A stretch of 64,000 bases of DNA from Psychrobacter urativorans (lineage in GTDB: Bacteria > Pseudomonadota > Gammaproteobacteria > Pseudomonadales > Moraxellaceae). The DNA lies in contig NZ_CP012678.1 of the NCBI RefSeq assembly GCF_001298525.1, positions 2,728,001 to 2,792,000 on the forward strand, given 5' to 3'. Under the pieces are notes generated by a model, which did no database searches, was not told where the DNA came from, and saw only the letters and a list, made by a program, of their open reading frames with translations. Shown here in pieces: positions 38,253 through 50,230 of the stretch (position 1 is the stretch's first letter; the number at the start of each line of letters is the position of its first letter). Both the position numbers and the translations under genes were made by a program.

Positions 38253-39206
38253 ATGAGCGTCGCAAATAATAGATGGGTAAAATGGCAGCATGTTGCCGGT
38301 ATCGGTATGCTGTGTGGCTTGGCGGTGACCGGTTGTAGTCGCTCAGATAAGACCGATGATACTGAAAAACAAGTTGAGCAGCCTGCTACTAAAAGTACCG
38401 CTGCACCTGCTGTTAGCTGCGACAATCCATTGGTACAAGAAAGACTCCGAGCGTCACTAAAAAATATGCTCTATCAAGAAGCGCAAATATTGTCCAACAA
38501 CTATGCCAATAATGCTGAGATTAGCCTTGAGAGTGGGGCGATCAGTAGTAAGGTCAATGGGGTTGCTATCAATGTACAAAATGCGTCTGTATTACAAGAA
38601 GCGAATGCCAATGGTATGACAACGTGTCAGGCGAGTGTGAGTATCACTGTACCGACTGAGGATTTATATCAAGCCAGTCAAGTCAGTGCCGCGAACAATC
38701 AACCAGGTTTAGAGACGGTGTTGGCACAAGGTAATATTCGTATCAATGACAATATGCTCATTGATGATGCCTTTACCTATGTTGCTGGTGCACAAGGTGG
38801 ACAAGTGCGCGTTCGTATTGCCGGACAGCCTGCGTTAACCAGTGTTGTGGCAGATGTGTTGGCAACGTCATTACTAAAGTCAGCGATAGACGGCTTGCAA
38901 GTTCAAGTACCTGCTCAAGTGCAGCCGCGTCGCCGTGAACCGGTGCAAAATAGCAATCAAAATCAGCCTGTGCGCCCGCCAAAACCAGCAGCGCCAGCTC
39001 AGCCTGCCAAGCCAGCGCAACCAGCAAAACCTGCCTTGCCATCGACAAATAATTCAAATAATCAAAGCAGCGAATCCGCGTCAATAACAAAAACACCCTC
39101 AAAGCCTGAAGCAAGCGCACCTGTGACCCCAAAAGCGCCAGCAGCAGTGCCAAAAGACGAGAGTATTGATATGGTGATTATTGAAGATGGCAGTGCCACT
39201 TATTAA
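38253..39206 (+). CDS. Lipoprotein with Pro/Ala/Lys-rich C-terminal region, unknown function
   Basis: A 317-residue envelope protein. The signal peptide ends with the lipobox AVTGC (Cys28). A linker rich in Glu, Thr and Ala leads to a globular part at about 50-225 with two further cysteines (VSCDNP, TTCQAS). A low-complexity tail at about 230-300 repeats QPAKPA-like units. The tail could span the periplasm or bind peptidoglycan. GGGAGCA precedes the ATG. I do not recognise a named family; similar proteins may be specific to Moraxellaceae. Confidence 0.75.
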   Translation: MSVANNRWVKWQHVAGIGMLCGLAVTGCSRSDKTDDTEKQVEQPATKSTAAPAVSCDNPLVQERLRASLKNMLYQEAQILSNNYANNAEISLESGAISSKVNGVAINVQNASVLQEANANGMTTCQASVSITVPTEDLYQASQVSAANNQPGLETVLAQGNIRINDNMLIDDAFTYVAGAQGGQVRVRIAGQPALTSVVADVLATSLLKSAIDGLQVQVPAQVQPRRREPVQNSNQNQPVRPPKPAAPAQPAKPAQPAKPALPSTNNSNNQSSESASITKTPSKPEASAPVTPKAPAAVPKDESIDMVIIEDGSATY

Positions 39207-39246
39207 TTGCTTTTGAAAGTATCACTTAATAGGTAGTTTGTTATAT

Positions 39247-39288
39247 AAAAAAGCGCCCGTAATAGATTTAGATTACGGGCGCTTTTTT
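39247..39288. terminator. Bidirectional intrinsic terminator
   Basis: Perfect 17-base inverted repeat (aaaaaagcgcccgtaat and complement, loop 8 bases) between the converging lipoprotein and adenosyltransferase genes. Confidence 0.9.
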
Positions 39289-39304
39289 AGTTTTAAATAC
39301 GGAT

Positions 39305-40003
39305 TTATTTTTGACGGTCGGCAAGTTTTTGTAACACTTGGCTATCCCATAATACTTCCGAGACATGGGCTAGATCGGTACAAAATCTGGCAGCGACAAA
39401 TAGCCAGTCGGAGATGCGATTGATTAAACTAACCGCTGTACTACGAATGGCATTGGGCTGTTGCTGCTGTAATAATACCGCTTGACGTTCAGCGCGGCGA
39501 CACACGGTACGTGCCACATGCAGCTGACTGACCAATACCGAACCTGTCGGTAAAATAAAATCTTTGAGCGGTGGCAATGTGGTATTCATTGCGTCAATTT
39601 GCTGCTCTAACCAATCGATATGACTGGCATTCACGCCTTCATATTCTGGCATGGCAAGCTCACCGCCAATGTTAAATAATAAATGCTGAATAACGATTAA
39701 GGCTTGGGCAAAGTCCGAGCCTATAAGTTGGCTATCGTTTTGTTGCATGCCGCTTGTTTGTAAGCTGCCTGTTTGTGAGTTACTTGGTTGCAGGCGTTCA
39801 GGTAATGATTGGCTATTGGTTTTTGAAGCTGCTTGTGCTTGTGCTAAATGTGCACGTACCAAACCAATATGCGAGTTAAGCTCATCAATATCACCCATAA
39901 CGCTAAATAAATGATCCGCTTTACTGACTCGGCTACCATCTGCCATGCCGGTACTGCCATCATCGCCGGTGCGAGTATAGATTTTACTTAAACGATTGCC
40001 CAT
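39305..40003 (-). CDS. Cob(I)alamin adenosyltransferase, PduO type
   Basis: Makes adenosylcobalamin from ATP and reduced cobalamin. The 232-residue protein has the N-terminal IYTRTGDDGSTGMADGSRVSK ATP-binding loop and HVARTVCRRAERQAV, the family signature that includes catalytic Arg. It is longer than usual because of a Ser/Gln-rich insert at about 56-95 between the first two helices. No other cobalamin genes are in the window, so it may serve salvage of imported cobalamin. Confidence 0.9.
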   Translation of the reverse strand: MGNRLSKIYTRTGDDGSTGMADGSRVSKADHLFSVMGDIDELNSHIGLVRAHLAQAQAASKTNSQSLPERLQPSNSQTGSLQTSGMQQNDSQLIGSDFAQALIVIQHLLFNIGGELAMPEYEGVNASHIDWLEQQIDAMNTTLPPLKDFILPTGSVLVSQLHVARTVCRRAERQAVLLQQQQPNAIRSTAVSLINRISDWLFVAARFCTDLAHVSEVLWDSQVLQKLADRQK

Positions 40004-40277
40004 GAGTTATCCTTATTTTTTCAGTTAATTATCATTCATAGAGAGGTTTTTTAGAGGCTGTTAGGCTCGTAGCCTGAGTGCGCGTGTGACCATTGTAGTA
40101 TTTTACGGCTATTTTAGCTAAGATACAGGGCTATATTTATCTTAGATAGTGTATTCAAATAAGACAGTTCATTCACTGCTTAGGATGAGAGTCCTTATTT
40201 GATGTCATTATGACCAATTCTTTATATATTATTGCGTATTTTTATTTATTATATTTTCACTTATAAGGCTATTAATA

Positions 40278-41738
40278 ATGACCACACCACTTGCTACTGC
40301 TATGTCTCAGTTGTCTATTTATGACTCACTTACGGGACGTAAGCAGATATTTACACCGCTTACCGAAGGGCACGTGGGTATGTATGTGTGTGGCATGACC
40401 GTTTATGATTATTGTCATATTGGTCATGCGCGAGTGATGGTTGCCTTTGATATGGCGGTGCGCTGGATGACGCAGCTGGGCTATCAGGTTAATTATGTGC
40501 GTAATATTACTGATATTGATGACAAAATAATCACGCGCGCTGCTGAAAATGGCGAAAATATTGGCGCGTTAACTGAGCGTTTTATTATCGCTATGCATGA
40601 AGATGCCGCGGCACTGGGCTGCTTAACACCGAATGCTGAACCAAGCGCCACCGATCATATTGATGAGATGCAAAATATGATTGGCACTTTAGTGAAAGGC
40701 GATTATGCCTATGCCGCTGATAATGGCGATGTCTACTATGCGGTTGATAGCTTTGCAGATTATGGCAAACTTTCCAAACGTAATTTGGACGACATGCAAG
40801 CCGGCTCGCGCGTTGAAATTGAGAATGTAAAACGCAATCCGTTCGACTTTGTATTGTGGAAAGCGGCAAAACCGAATGAGCCGCAATGGGCATCGCCATG
40901 GGGTCAAGGTCGTCCAGGCTGGCATATTGAGTGCTCAGCAATGTCAACCAAATGCTTGGGCAATACTTTTGATATTCATGGTGGCGGGCATGATTTACAA
41001 TTTCCGCATCATGAAAATGAAATTGCTCAGTCAGAAGCCAGCACTGGTTGTGAATATGCGCGTAATTGGATGCATGTCGGCTTTATCAATGTTGATGGCG
41101 AAAAAATGTCCAAATCGTTGGGGAACTTCTTTACCATTCGCGATGTGATGGCGCAATATTTGCCAGAAACCGTGCGTTTTTTCTTATTATCGAGCCATTA
41201 TCGCAGCCAAGTGAATTTCTCAGATAGCGCCTTAGATGAAGCTCATAATAGCCTAAGTAGACTATATCATGCCTTAAAATCAGCAGAGCAATTACAAGGA
41301 CAAACAATTAGCGTCACTGATGAACTGACTAGCGAAGTTTATAATACAACCGCTGGACAAGAATTTATTGCCGCGATGAATGACGACTTTAATAGCTCCT
41401 CTGCTATCAGTGTGCTCTTTGGGCTGGCACGAGATATCAATAAAGCTGCTAAAGCAGAGGATGCTGCGCAGGCATGGCAATTGGCACAACAATTAAAAGC
41501 CCTTGCTCAAGTCTTGAATATTCTACAGCAGCCTGTTCAGCAATTTTTGCAGGCAGTGATTGGCGATGCGCCAGTCGACGGCTTTAGTGATGCAGATATC
41601 GATGCTTTAATTCTTGAACGTGCTGATGCCAAAACCAATAAAAACTTTGCGCGTGCCGATGAAATACGTGAGCAACTTATAGATTCAGGTATTGAATTAG
41701 AAGACAGCCGTACAGGTACGACGTGGCGTCGTTCTTAG
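40278..41738 (+). CDS. cysS: Cysteinyl-tRNA synthetase
   Basis: Charges tRNA-Cys. The 486-residue class I synthetase has the zinc Cys38 in MYVCGMT, the HIGH motif at 47-50, KMSKS in [10 protein letters not shown] near 281, and the second zinc site around WHIECSAMS and [14 protein letters not shown]. The N-terminal extension before LSIYDSLTG is about ten residues. The gene stands alone, followed by a terminator. Confidence 0.97.
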   Translation: MTTPLATAMSQLSIYDSLTGRKQIFTPLTEGHVGMYVCGMTVYDYCHIGHARVMVAFDMAVRWMTQLGYQVNYVRNITDIDDKIITRAAENGENIGALTERFIIAMHEDAAALGCLTPNAEPSATDHIDEMQNMIGTLVKGDYAYAADNGDVYYAVDSFADYGKLSKRNLDDMQAGSRVEIENVKRNPFDFVLWKAAKPNEPQWASPWGQGRPGWHIECSAMSTKCLGNTFDIHGGGHDLQFPHHENEIAQSEASTGCEYARNWMHVGFINVDGEKMSKSLGNFFTIRDVMAQYLPETVRFFLLSSHYRSQVNFSDSALDEAHNSLSRLYHALKSAEQLQGQTISVTDELTSEVYNTTAGQEFIAAMNDDFNSSSAISVLFGLARDINKAAKAEDAAQAWQLAQQLKALAQVLNILQQPVQQFLQAVIGDAPVDGFSDADIDALILERADAKTNKNFARADEIREQLIDSGIELEDSRTGTTWRRS

Positions 41739-41773
41739 GGTCATTATCTTCATTATTAAATGTGACTAATCAT

Positions 41774-41800
41774 AAAAAGTCAGCGTGTGCTGGCTTTTTT
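41774..41800 (+). terminator. Intrinsic terminator after cysS
   Basis: 11-base stem aaaaagtcagc / gctggcttttt (one G-U pair), 4-base loop, T run, 35 bases after the stop. Confidence 0.8.
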
Positions 41801-43667
<1,867 letters not shown>

Positions 43668-43788
43668 TCCATACTTTTATAAACAATAGTATGGTATAAA
43701 GTAGATATGAAGTATAGCCAGTATTCTTGATGATATTTATCTGATTGGTAACGGCAACGCTTCACGACTATTGTGACCGCAAGATACA

Positions 43789-43828
43789 AACAGTCAACAA
43801 TGCTCACTCATTGTTGGCTGTTTTTTTT
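43789..43828 (+). terminator. Intrinsic terminator after guaB
   Basis: 14-base stem aacagtcaacaatg / cattgttggctgtt (one G-U pair), 6-base loop and eight T. Confidence 0.85.
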
Positions 43829-43946
43829 GTAAAATAAGGCAGCGACAGACTTTCGTATAAACGTGTTCGTATAAATGTGTTCATTAATACGGTTGTCAGA
43901 TCTTTCGTTTTTAGCAGTTAGCTTTTAGGATAAGGAAATAACTATA

Positions 43947-45314
43947 ATGAGCTATTTTGGCACTGATGGTATTCGTGGTAAGTTTGGGGAAATGCCAATT
44001 ACCCCCGATTTTATTTTAAAGTTAGGTTATGTCACTGGACGCGTCTTAATAGAAAATAATGATAATCCCGAGCGTAAGCCTAGTGTGGTTATCGGTAAAG
44101 ATACTAGACTGTCAGGCTACGTGATTGAAGGGGCGCTACAAGCTGGATTTAATGCAGCAGGCGTTGATGTACATATGCTAGGTCCATTACCAACACCTGC
44201 CATTGCTCATTTAACACGTAGTTTTCATGCCAATGCCGGTGTCGTGATTTCAGCGTCACATAATCCATATTATGATAATGGTATTAAATTGTTTTCAGCG
44301 GATGGTAAAAAACTGACCGATGAGATGCAAAATGCCATTAATGATAAATTGCAAGCGATTATGAGTAGTACGGAGAATGCCAGTCTATTGATGCCCATCA
44401 TAGATCCTGCAGAATTGGGTAAAAACCACCGAATTGATGATGCGAAAGGTCGTTATATTGAATTCTGTAAGGGCAGCTTTCCGTATCAATATGATCTAGG
44501 TCATCTGACCGTGGTGGTAGATTGTGCTAATGGTGCAGGATATAGTGTCGCGCCGCGCGTATTGCGTGAGCTTGGTGCTAATGTGATTGCTATCAATAAC
44601 ACCCCTGACGGTATTAATATTAACGAAAACTGTGGTTCTACTCATCCTGAAAGCCTGCAACAAGCAGTCTTATCCCATGAAGCGGATGTTGGGATTGCGT
44701 TAGATGGCGATGGCGATCGTATTGTGATGGTCGATGAAGCGGGCAATTTGGTAGATGGAGATGGTATTTTATACGTACTAGCCACCCAAGGCGCGACACC
44801 AGCAGCAGGCGTTGCAGGCACACTCATGACCAACATGGGTTTAGAGTTGGCATTAAAAGCGGCTGGCATTGCATTTACGCGTGCTAAAGTTGGTGACCGT
44901 TATGTGATGCAAGAGCTGGACGCCAATGACTGGATACTCGGCGGTGAGCCGTCAGGACATATTTTGTGTTTAGATAAAAGTCGCACGGGTGATGCGATTA
45001 TTGCGGGCTTACAAGTATTGGCAGTCATGCAACAACAACAGAAGGCGCTAAGCGAGCTGACTGAAGGCTTTGAAGTATTGCCACAAAAACTGGTCAATGT
45101 ACGTTTGGCGACTATGCAAGACCCTTTTGCTCATGAAGAGCTGGTAGCGGCGTTTGAGAAAGCGCGCGCTACGTTAGAGGGTCGGGGTCGTTTACTGATT
45201 CGTCAGTCGGGTACGGAACCGATGATTCGGGTGATGGTTGAGTCAGATGATGAAATAGAATGTGATTTAATGGCAAATGATTTAGCCAAACATATCAAAT
45301 CTGTTTTAGGCTAA
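43947..45314 (+). CDS. glmM: Phosphoglucosamine mutase
   Basis: Interconverts glucosamine-6- and -1-phosphate for peptidoglycan and LPS. The 455-residue protein has YFGTDGIRG at the N-terminus, the phosphoserine site [13 protein letters not shown] near 105, the metal loop DGDGDR near 250, GGEPSGH near 333 and the phosphate-binding [12 protein letters not shown] near 420. Its start is preceded by AAGGAAA. The pdxH gene follows after 79 bases. Confidence 0.97.
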   Translation: MSYFGTDGIRGKFGEMPITPDFILKLGYVTGRVLIENNDNPERKPSVVIGKDTRLSGYVIEGALQAGFNAAGVDVHMLGPLPTPAIAHLTRSFHANAGVVISASHNPYYDNGIKLFSADGKKLTDEMQNAINDKLQAIMSSTENASLLMPIIDPAELGKNHRIDDAKGRYIEFCKGSFPYQYDLGHLTVVVDCANGAGYSVAPRVLRELGANVIAINNTPDGININENCGSTHPESLQQAVLSHEADVGIALDGDGDRIVMVDEAGNLVDGDGILYVLATQGATPAAGVAGTLMTNMGLELALKAAGIAFTRAKVGDRYVMQELDANDWILGGEPSGHILCLDKSRTGDAIIAGLQVLAVMQQQQKALSELTEGFEVLPQKLVNVRLATMQDPFAHEELVAAFEKARATLEGRGRLLIRQSGTEPMIRVMVESDDEIECDLMANDLAKHIKSVLG

Positions 45315-45393
45315 GCTAACCGCGTTTAATTAAATGACAATGATTAGCAAATTAGCAAGCATAAAAATTAATATCAATAATAAGGAAGCGTTT

Positions 45394-46062
45394 ATGAGCA
45401 TGGATTTTACCGACCAACGGTTATCATACGAAAAAGGCAGTCTTGACCAGTCATCGGTTCCTGAATCTCCATTTGAGCTATTAAAAGCGTGGATGCAGGA
45501 GGCAATAGAAGTCAATGTCCAAGAGCCTTACGCCATGAGTTTGGCAACTTGCGGTGCTGATAATAAACCGAGTGTGCGTATCGTATTGATGCGTGAAATT
45601 ACTCAAAATGGTATCGTTTTTTATACCAATTATGAAAGTGCTAAAGGACAAGATATCGCTGAAAATCCTAATGCTGAAGCGTTATTCTTTTGGCATAAAT
45701 TGGAACGACAAATCCGTATCAGTGGCAGCATTGCTAAAATAGAGGCGCAAAAATCTGCTGAGTACTTCCAAAAGCGTCCCCATGACAGTCAAGTGGGCGC
45801 GTGGGTGAGCCAACCACAAAGTGGTGAAGTTGCCAACCGAGAAGTAATGGAGCAAACATTCAATCAGTTACAAAGTGACTATCCAGAAAACACTCAAGTG
45901 CCCACGCCAGAGTTTTGGGGTGGCTATGAGATTACGGTTGATGAGATTGAGTTTTGGCAAGGTCGCGCCAATCGTATGCATGATCGCATCGTGTATAGTC
46001 GTAACAATAATGACAGCGATGAAAATGGCGCAAGCTGGAATACTAAGCGTTTATTACCATAA
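45394..46062 (+). CDS. pdxH: Pyridoxamine 5'-phosphate oxidase
   Basis: FMN enzyme that oxidises pyridoxamine- or pyridoxine-phosphate to PLP. The 222-residue protein has RIVLMREITQNGIVFYTNYESAKG near 65, FFWHKLERQIRISG, and the C-terminal VDEIEFWQGRANRMHDRI...WNTKRLLP, all typical. The frame is open from 45334, but AAGGAAG at 45382-45388 marks the ATG at 45394, giving the normal length. Confidence 0.96.
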   Translation: MSMDFTDQRLSYEKGSLDQSSVPESPFELLKAWMQEAIEVNVQEPYAMSLATCGADNKPSVRIVLMREITQNGIVFYTNYESAKGQDIAENPNAEALFFWHKLERQIRISGSIAKIEAQKSAEYFQKRPHDSQVGAWVSQPQSGEVANREVMEQTFNQLQSDYPENTQVPTPEFWGGYEITVDEIEFWQGRANRMHDRIVYSRNNNDSDENGASWNTKRLLP

Positions 46063-46106
46063 GCTGTGCAAGGCGCTTATATTTAATTAATATTTAATCG
46101 ACACAA

Positions 46107-46154
46107 AAAAGCCATTCCACCGTCATAATAAATTTGACGAATGGAATGGCTTTT
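46107..46154. terminator. Intrinsic terminator after pdxH
   Basis: Outer stem aaaagccattcca / tggaatggctttt with an inner cgtca/tgacg helix. It lies between converging pdxH and the efflux pair and can act in both directions. Confidence 0.8.
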
Positions 46155-46231
46155 CGTTAACTATATCTTATAAAAATAATGGTTTAAAAAAGGACTTGAT
46201 TAAGATTAATATCTTGATTTTATTTTGTCCT

Positions 46232-47533
46232 TTATTTTGTTTTAGTATCAACATCGACAGAAACTGACATACCAGGGCGAAGTTGTGCCAGTTCAGGCTG
46301 ATTTTGGTCTAAATCGATACGTACGGGAATACGCTGAGCAATTTTAATATAATTACCAGTTGCAGGATTGGCGGCACCGGCGCTAAATTCACTACCAGTA
46401 GCAGGTGAGATATTACTAACGCGTCCGCTAAATTTCGTACCACCTAGTGCATCAACATGAACAGTTGCTGGTTCTCCAATGGTCATATTTGCGACTTGGG
46501 TTTCTTTAAAGTTTGCGATAATCCAAACGCCTCTTGGAACAATATACATCAGCTGCGTACCGGCGGTGACATATTGACCAGTCTTAACACTAACTTGACT
46601 CAGCTGTCCGGATTCAGGCGCAGTAATAATCGTATTGTCTAGATTAATCTGTGCTTGCTTGGCTGCCGCTTCAGCATTTTTAATATTGGCATCCAATGAA
46701 GATATGCTACCACTGGTTTTTTTACTGGCTTCCTTAGCTGCTTGCAGATTCGCTTCGGCTTGCTGTACACCAGCTTCGGCTTTGGCAAGCTGTGCTTTGG
46801 CATGAGCAACTTCAGCACTGGCAACTGCGCCAATAGCGACCAGCCCTTGATAGCGATTTACGTCTTCACGCGCGCTATCAACACTGACTTTTGCGCTGTA
46901 CACGTCCGCTTCTCGCGCTTTAATTTGCGCTTGGCTGGACTCAGTATCCTGTGCGTTACTAGAGCGGTTGGTCATGGCAACGTCGATATTGGCTTGGGCT
47001 TGCTCAAGCTGCTGTTGAAAAGTACGATCATCTATTTTTACTAATAAATCACCCGCTTTGACGCTAGCAAAATCTTGCACAGCCACTTCAGTAACATAGC
47101 CAGAAACTTGTGGGCTGATAATCGTGGTTTGACCTTTTACAAAAGCATTATTAGTTTGCTGCAAGGTTGGTGTAAAGGGTGGCAACTTCCACGCATATAA
47201 AATCAATGATACACCAATGACAATCAGTGCAATCAGTAAACCTAAATTAAGCAACGACTTCTTTTTGGGTGACCAACCTGCCGGTCCAGGAATCGGTTCA
47301 GTGGGCGGCATCGGTGTATCATCTGCTGCGTCATTATTGCTTATGTCATCGGTATTTATATGTTCTTGTTTATCATCAGTTTTATTTAAGTTAGCGGTAG
47401 TTTCGGGTGCTGTTGTCTCTGGCTTAACAGTTATAGTCTCAGGTGCATTATTTTCAGGTACGTTCTCTGATGTTTGGGCGGTTCTGTTAGGGGCGCTTAC
47501 ATCGTCAAAGCTGTTAGATTTTTCTTCGTTCAT
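46232..47533 (-). CDS. HlyD/EmrA-type membrane fusion protein
   Basis: Periplasmic adaptor that links an inner-membrane drug exporter to an outer-membrane channel. The 433-residue protein has a cytoplasmic N-terminus of about 90 residues rich in Thr, Glu, Asn and Pro, then one membrane helix (about 92-113). A biotinyl-lipoyl half motif (ISPQVSGYVTEVAVQDFASVKAG), an Ala/Gln-rich coiled-coil hairpin (about 165-280), and the second lipoyl half (ITAPESGQLSQVSVKTGQYV) follow. It lies 102 bases downstream of its MFS partner. The long N-terminus is unusual. Confidence 0.9.
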   Translation of the reverse strand: MNEEKSNSFDDVSAPNRTAQTSENVPENNAPETITVKPETTAPETTANLNKTDDKQEHINTDDISNNDAADDTPMPPTEPIPGPAGWSPKKKSLLNLGLLIALIVIGVSLILYAWKLPPFTPTLQQTNNAFVKGQTTIISPQVSGYVTEVAVQDFASVKAGDLLVKIDDRTFQQQLEQAQANIDVAMTNRSSNAQDTESSQAQIKAREADVYSAKVSVDSAREDVNRYQGLVAIGAVASAEVAHAKAQLAKAEAGVQQAEANLQAAKEASKKTSGSISSLDANIKNAEAAAKQAQINLDNTIITAPESGQLSQVSVKTGQYVTAGTQLMYIVPRGVWIIANFKETQVANMTIGEPATVHVDALGGTKFSGRVSNISPATGSEFSAGAANPATGNYIKIAQRIPVRIDLDQNQPELAQLRPGMSVSVDVDTKTK

Positions 47534-47635
47534 GACGCGCTCCTAAGGGATCTAATAGGCATAATAAGTAACTTTAAAAAAATAGTCATAAGGTAATCGT
47601 AAGCATAGGATACACAATAAAAATTGTACTATCTG

Positions 47636-49252
47636 CTATTTTTTGCCCATCATTTCTGCTAACGCAGCAAGCTCTTTGGCAAGTGGATTGCGTTTATGAT
47701 AACGATAATAAAAATAAACAATCAATAGATAAACTACGGTAATTGTGGCACTCATTGCCATTAAAAAGAATAAGTCATCATAAGCAGCGACCGTTGCTTG
47801 GCGCTGAATTCCTTGTAGCATTTGCGTCATTGTTGCTGGATTACCCGTACTCATGGAGTCGACCATATCTGCATAATGCATTTGCGTGCGGATGGTAGTA
47901 AAAGCTTGAATACCCGCTGCCCCTGCTAAACCACCAACCGTCTGTGAAATACCAAAAATCACTGAAAAACTAATAATATATGCAGGACCATTAGCAATGG
48001 CACGGAACATGCCTTCAAATACCATGGGACCCATAAAATAAACGGCAGCAAAAGCGATCATAAATTGACTAAAATAAAACATAGAGGGCGTAGAATCTAG
48101 CGATACCCCCGTATCTATCCACGCCCCAATCGCAATCAGCGCAACCGAAAAAATCACTGGTCGACGTAGATCCATAGCGTTGGTTTTAAAAATGCTAAGC
48201 ACCAATGCCAATATAGTGGCGACTAATATCACCGCATAAAAGACAATCAGTTGATCATTGCCATAACCAAGATTTGCCAATAGTCCTGCCGCACCCACAC
48301 TTTGCTCTGACAGCAAAATACGCATGACCGCACCGGTAATCATAAAAGCAATGATGGTACGGCTACGCATCCAGCGTACTTGTAGCATGGGGTTTTTGCG
48401 ATGCGTCTCAATCCATAACGCAATAGAAATCGTTACCACCGCAATGATAAGCGGATAGCTGAGCCAAGGTGTCGTCCACCACAATATGCGCCCTTGTACC
48501 AAGAATACTGATAATGCCGCAAGACCACTAGCAAAAAAGGCAAAGCTGACAATATCCAGTTTCTCAAATACCTTTTCCGTATTACCCGGTGGTAGCTCTA
48601 GAATATTAATGAGCGCAAAACAAATGAGTGCTAAACCTACTTGGAATAAAAACAAGCTTTCAAGCTGACCATCAACAGCCAAATAAGGCGAGATGATACG
48701 CGATAATGGAATACCGAATTGTACCAAGCCAAAACCTAAAATTAACCCGCTAATACGTCGAGCCGTTGGCATACCTTGCAGACAATAAAAAATAGACAGC
48801 ACCGTCATCGCACTAGCAACCACGCCACTAAAACCACGCGCAATCAGTTCTAAATAATAAGGTTCAATGCTAATGCCAGTCGTTGAGCTGAGCAGATTGC
48901 TACTCACCAACCATTGCATACTTGTGGCTGCTAATAAAAAGAATAAGGTAATTTTGCTAAATAGCGAGATACCAAACTGTTGGCGAATTTTGTACAGCAG
49001 CACGGTCACACAAGCATTGGTCATATTGTAAGCGACCGATATCCAACCGCCTTCAACCGGCGTTAAGCCCATTTCACCTTGAATTTGAGTCAGATTGGCT
49101 ACCAATAAACCGTTTTGAAAACTGGCGGTTAAACCGATAAAAATACCGATCAATAAATAAAATACTTTTCGGCGTGTAGGGTGGTCAGGCGTGGCAGGCG
49201 AGCCCAGCATAAACGGCTGCTCATGGGGCTTAAATTGATAGTTAGTACTCAT
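47636..49252 (-). CDS. EmrB-like MFS multidrug exporter (DHA2, 14 helices)
   Basis: A 538-residue inner-membrane protein with about 14 hydrophobic segments. It would drive proton-coupled export with the adaptor encoded next. The first helix region (GLTASFQNGLLVANLTQIQGEMGLTPVEGGWI) and the ARGFSGVVASAMTVLS segment follow the DHA2 pattern with substitutions. A large periplasmic loop precedes the last helix. Substrate is unknown. No TolC-like gene is nearby. Confidence 0.87.
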   Translation of the reverse strand: MSTNYQFKPHEQPFMLGSPATPDHPTRRKVFYLLIGIFIGLTASFQNGLLVANLTQIQGEMGLTPVEGGWISVAYNMTNACVTVLLYKIRQQFGISLFSKITLFFLLAATSMQWLVSSNLLSSTTGISIEPYYLELIARGFSGVVASAMTVLSIFYCLQGMPTARRISGLILGFGLVQFGIPLSRIISPYLAVDGQLESLFLFQVGLALICFALINILELPPGNTEKVFEKLDIVSFAFFASGLAALSVFLVQGRILWWTTPWLSYPLIIAVVTISIALWIETHRKNPMLQVRWMRSRTIIAFMITGAVMRILLSEQSVGAAGLLANLGYGNDQLIVFYAVILVATILALVLSIFKTNAMDLRRPVIFSVALIAIGAWIDTGVSLDSTPSMFYFSQFMIAFAAVYFMGPMVFEGMFRAIANGPAYIISFSVIFGISQTVGGLAGAAGIQAFTTIRTQMHYADMVDSMSTGNPATMTQMLQGIQRQATVAAYDDLFFLMAMSATITVVYLLIVYFYYRYHKRNPLAKELAALAEMMGKK

Positions 49253-49428
49253 GGGCTATATATCGTCTGTATAAGTGGATGGTGTGAATGCATGGACTCT
49301 CTCCCAATTATAAGGCGTTGCCAGATGAGCGCAAATAAGCATGATCAGTTATACTCATGCAATTTTGTCTTAGTGCTTACTTCTTAAAACCGTAATTATG
49401 TTAAAAATATAATTATGATGGGAAAATA

Positions 49429-49459
49429 AAAATAGCCCAAGACGTGCTTGAGCTATTTT
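49429..49459 (-). terminator. Hairpin terminator downstream of GST gene
   Basis: 13-base stem aaaatagcccaag / cttgagctatttt (one G-U pair), 5-base loop. On the minus strand it ends in a T run, about 105 bases past the GST stop. Confidence 0.7.
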
Positions 49460-49511
49460 ATCATAATTTTTTAATTATCGTTCGCGTTTAGGTGATGCCA
49501 ACTTTTAGTTA

Positions 49512-49567
49512 AGTATCGTTAAGCTAGGTATCATTAATCTAAGCATCATTAAACACAGTATCATTAA
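49512..49567. repeat. Four tandem 15-bp units at the GST stop codon
   Basis: The 11-base core agtatcattaa (with small changes: agtatcgttaa, ggtatcattaa, agcatcattaa, agtatcattaa) recurs at 49512, 49527, 49542 and 49557, an exact 15-base period. The last copy includes the GST stop codon. Confidence 0.8.
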
Positions 49568-50199
49568 ACAGCGCTCGTTTTATCATGGTTTGCTTCCAAA
49601 CGCATGGCGCGTTGATAGCTGTCAAGTTTGGCAAGCTGTTGCGCATATTGCTTAATATGAGGATAATCCTCTAACTGCTGGCGCTGAGCCAACATAATGA
49701 GGTCAAACGACAACATAAAGTCAGCACCACTCAGCTGATTACCAACAATATAAGGCTTACCATCGACCGCACTATCTAAATAGCTCAGTAATTTGTGCTT
49801 TTCTTGACCGATATAGCCATTTAAAAACTCATTATCCGTCACGCCTGCTTTTTTGGTAAATACTTCAAGCAGTAGTGGCACCATCAACGAGCTTTCTGCA
49901 AAATTAATCCACTGTAAATAATGACCATAATCTACGCTATCGGTAGCAGGGCGCAGATGATCAGGTGCAAAACGCTCGATTAATAACTCAGTAATAGCAC
50001 CCGACTCTGAATACAACTCACCATCTATTTCAATGACTGGCGATTTACCCAGAGGATGTACCGCTTTTAAGCTGTCTGGCGCTAGATGTGTCTTAGCATC
50101 GCGCTGATGGCAAATGAGGTCATAGGGTTGTCCCAATTCTTCTAAGAGCCATAAAATACGAAGTGAGCGCGATTGGTTAAGATGGTGCAGTCGAATCAT
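49564..50199 (-). CDS. Glutathione S-transferase
   Basis: Cytosolic GST of 211 residues that would conjugate glutathione to electrophiles. The thioredoxin-like N-terminal domain begins MIRLHHLNQSRSLRILWLLEELG, with the Ser/Arg at the glutathione site, and has SPVIEIDGELYSESGAITELL. The helical C-terminal domain has GNQLSGADFMLSFDL with the conserved Asp capping box. It follows the DJ-1/PfpI gene by 31 bases on the same strand, consistent with a shared detoxification transcript. Confidence 0.9.
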   Translation of the reverse strand: MIRLHHLNQSRSLRILWLLEELGQPYDLICHQRDAKTHLAPDSLKAVHPLGKSPVIEIDGELYSESGAITELLIERFAPDHLRPATDSVDYGHYLQWINFAESSLMVPLLLEVFTKKAGVTDNEFLNGYIGQEKHKLLSYLDSAVDGKPYIVGNQLSGADFMLSFDLIMLAQRQQLEDYPHIKQYAQQLAKLDSYQRAMRLEANHDKTSAV

Positions 50200-50230
50200 G
50201 GTAGTAGCCTTGTATTAATCTTGACGCTTA

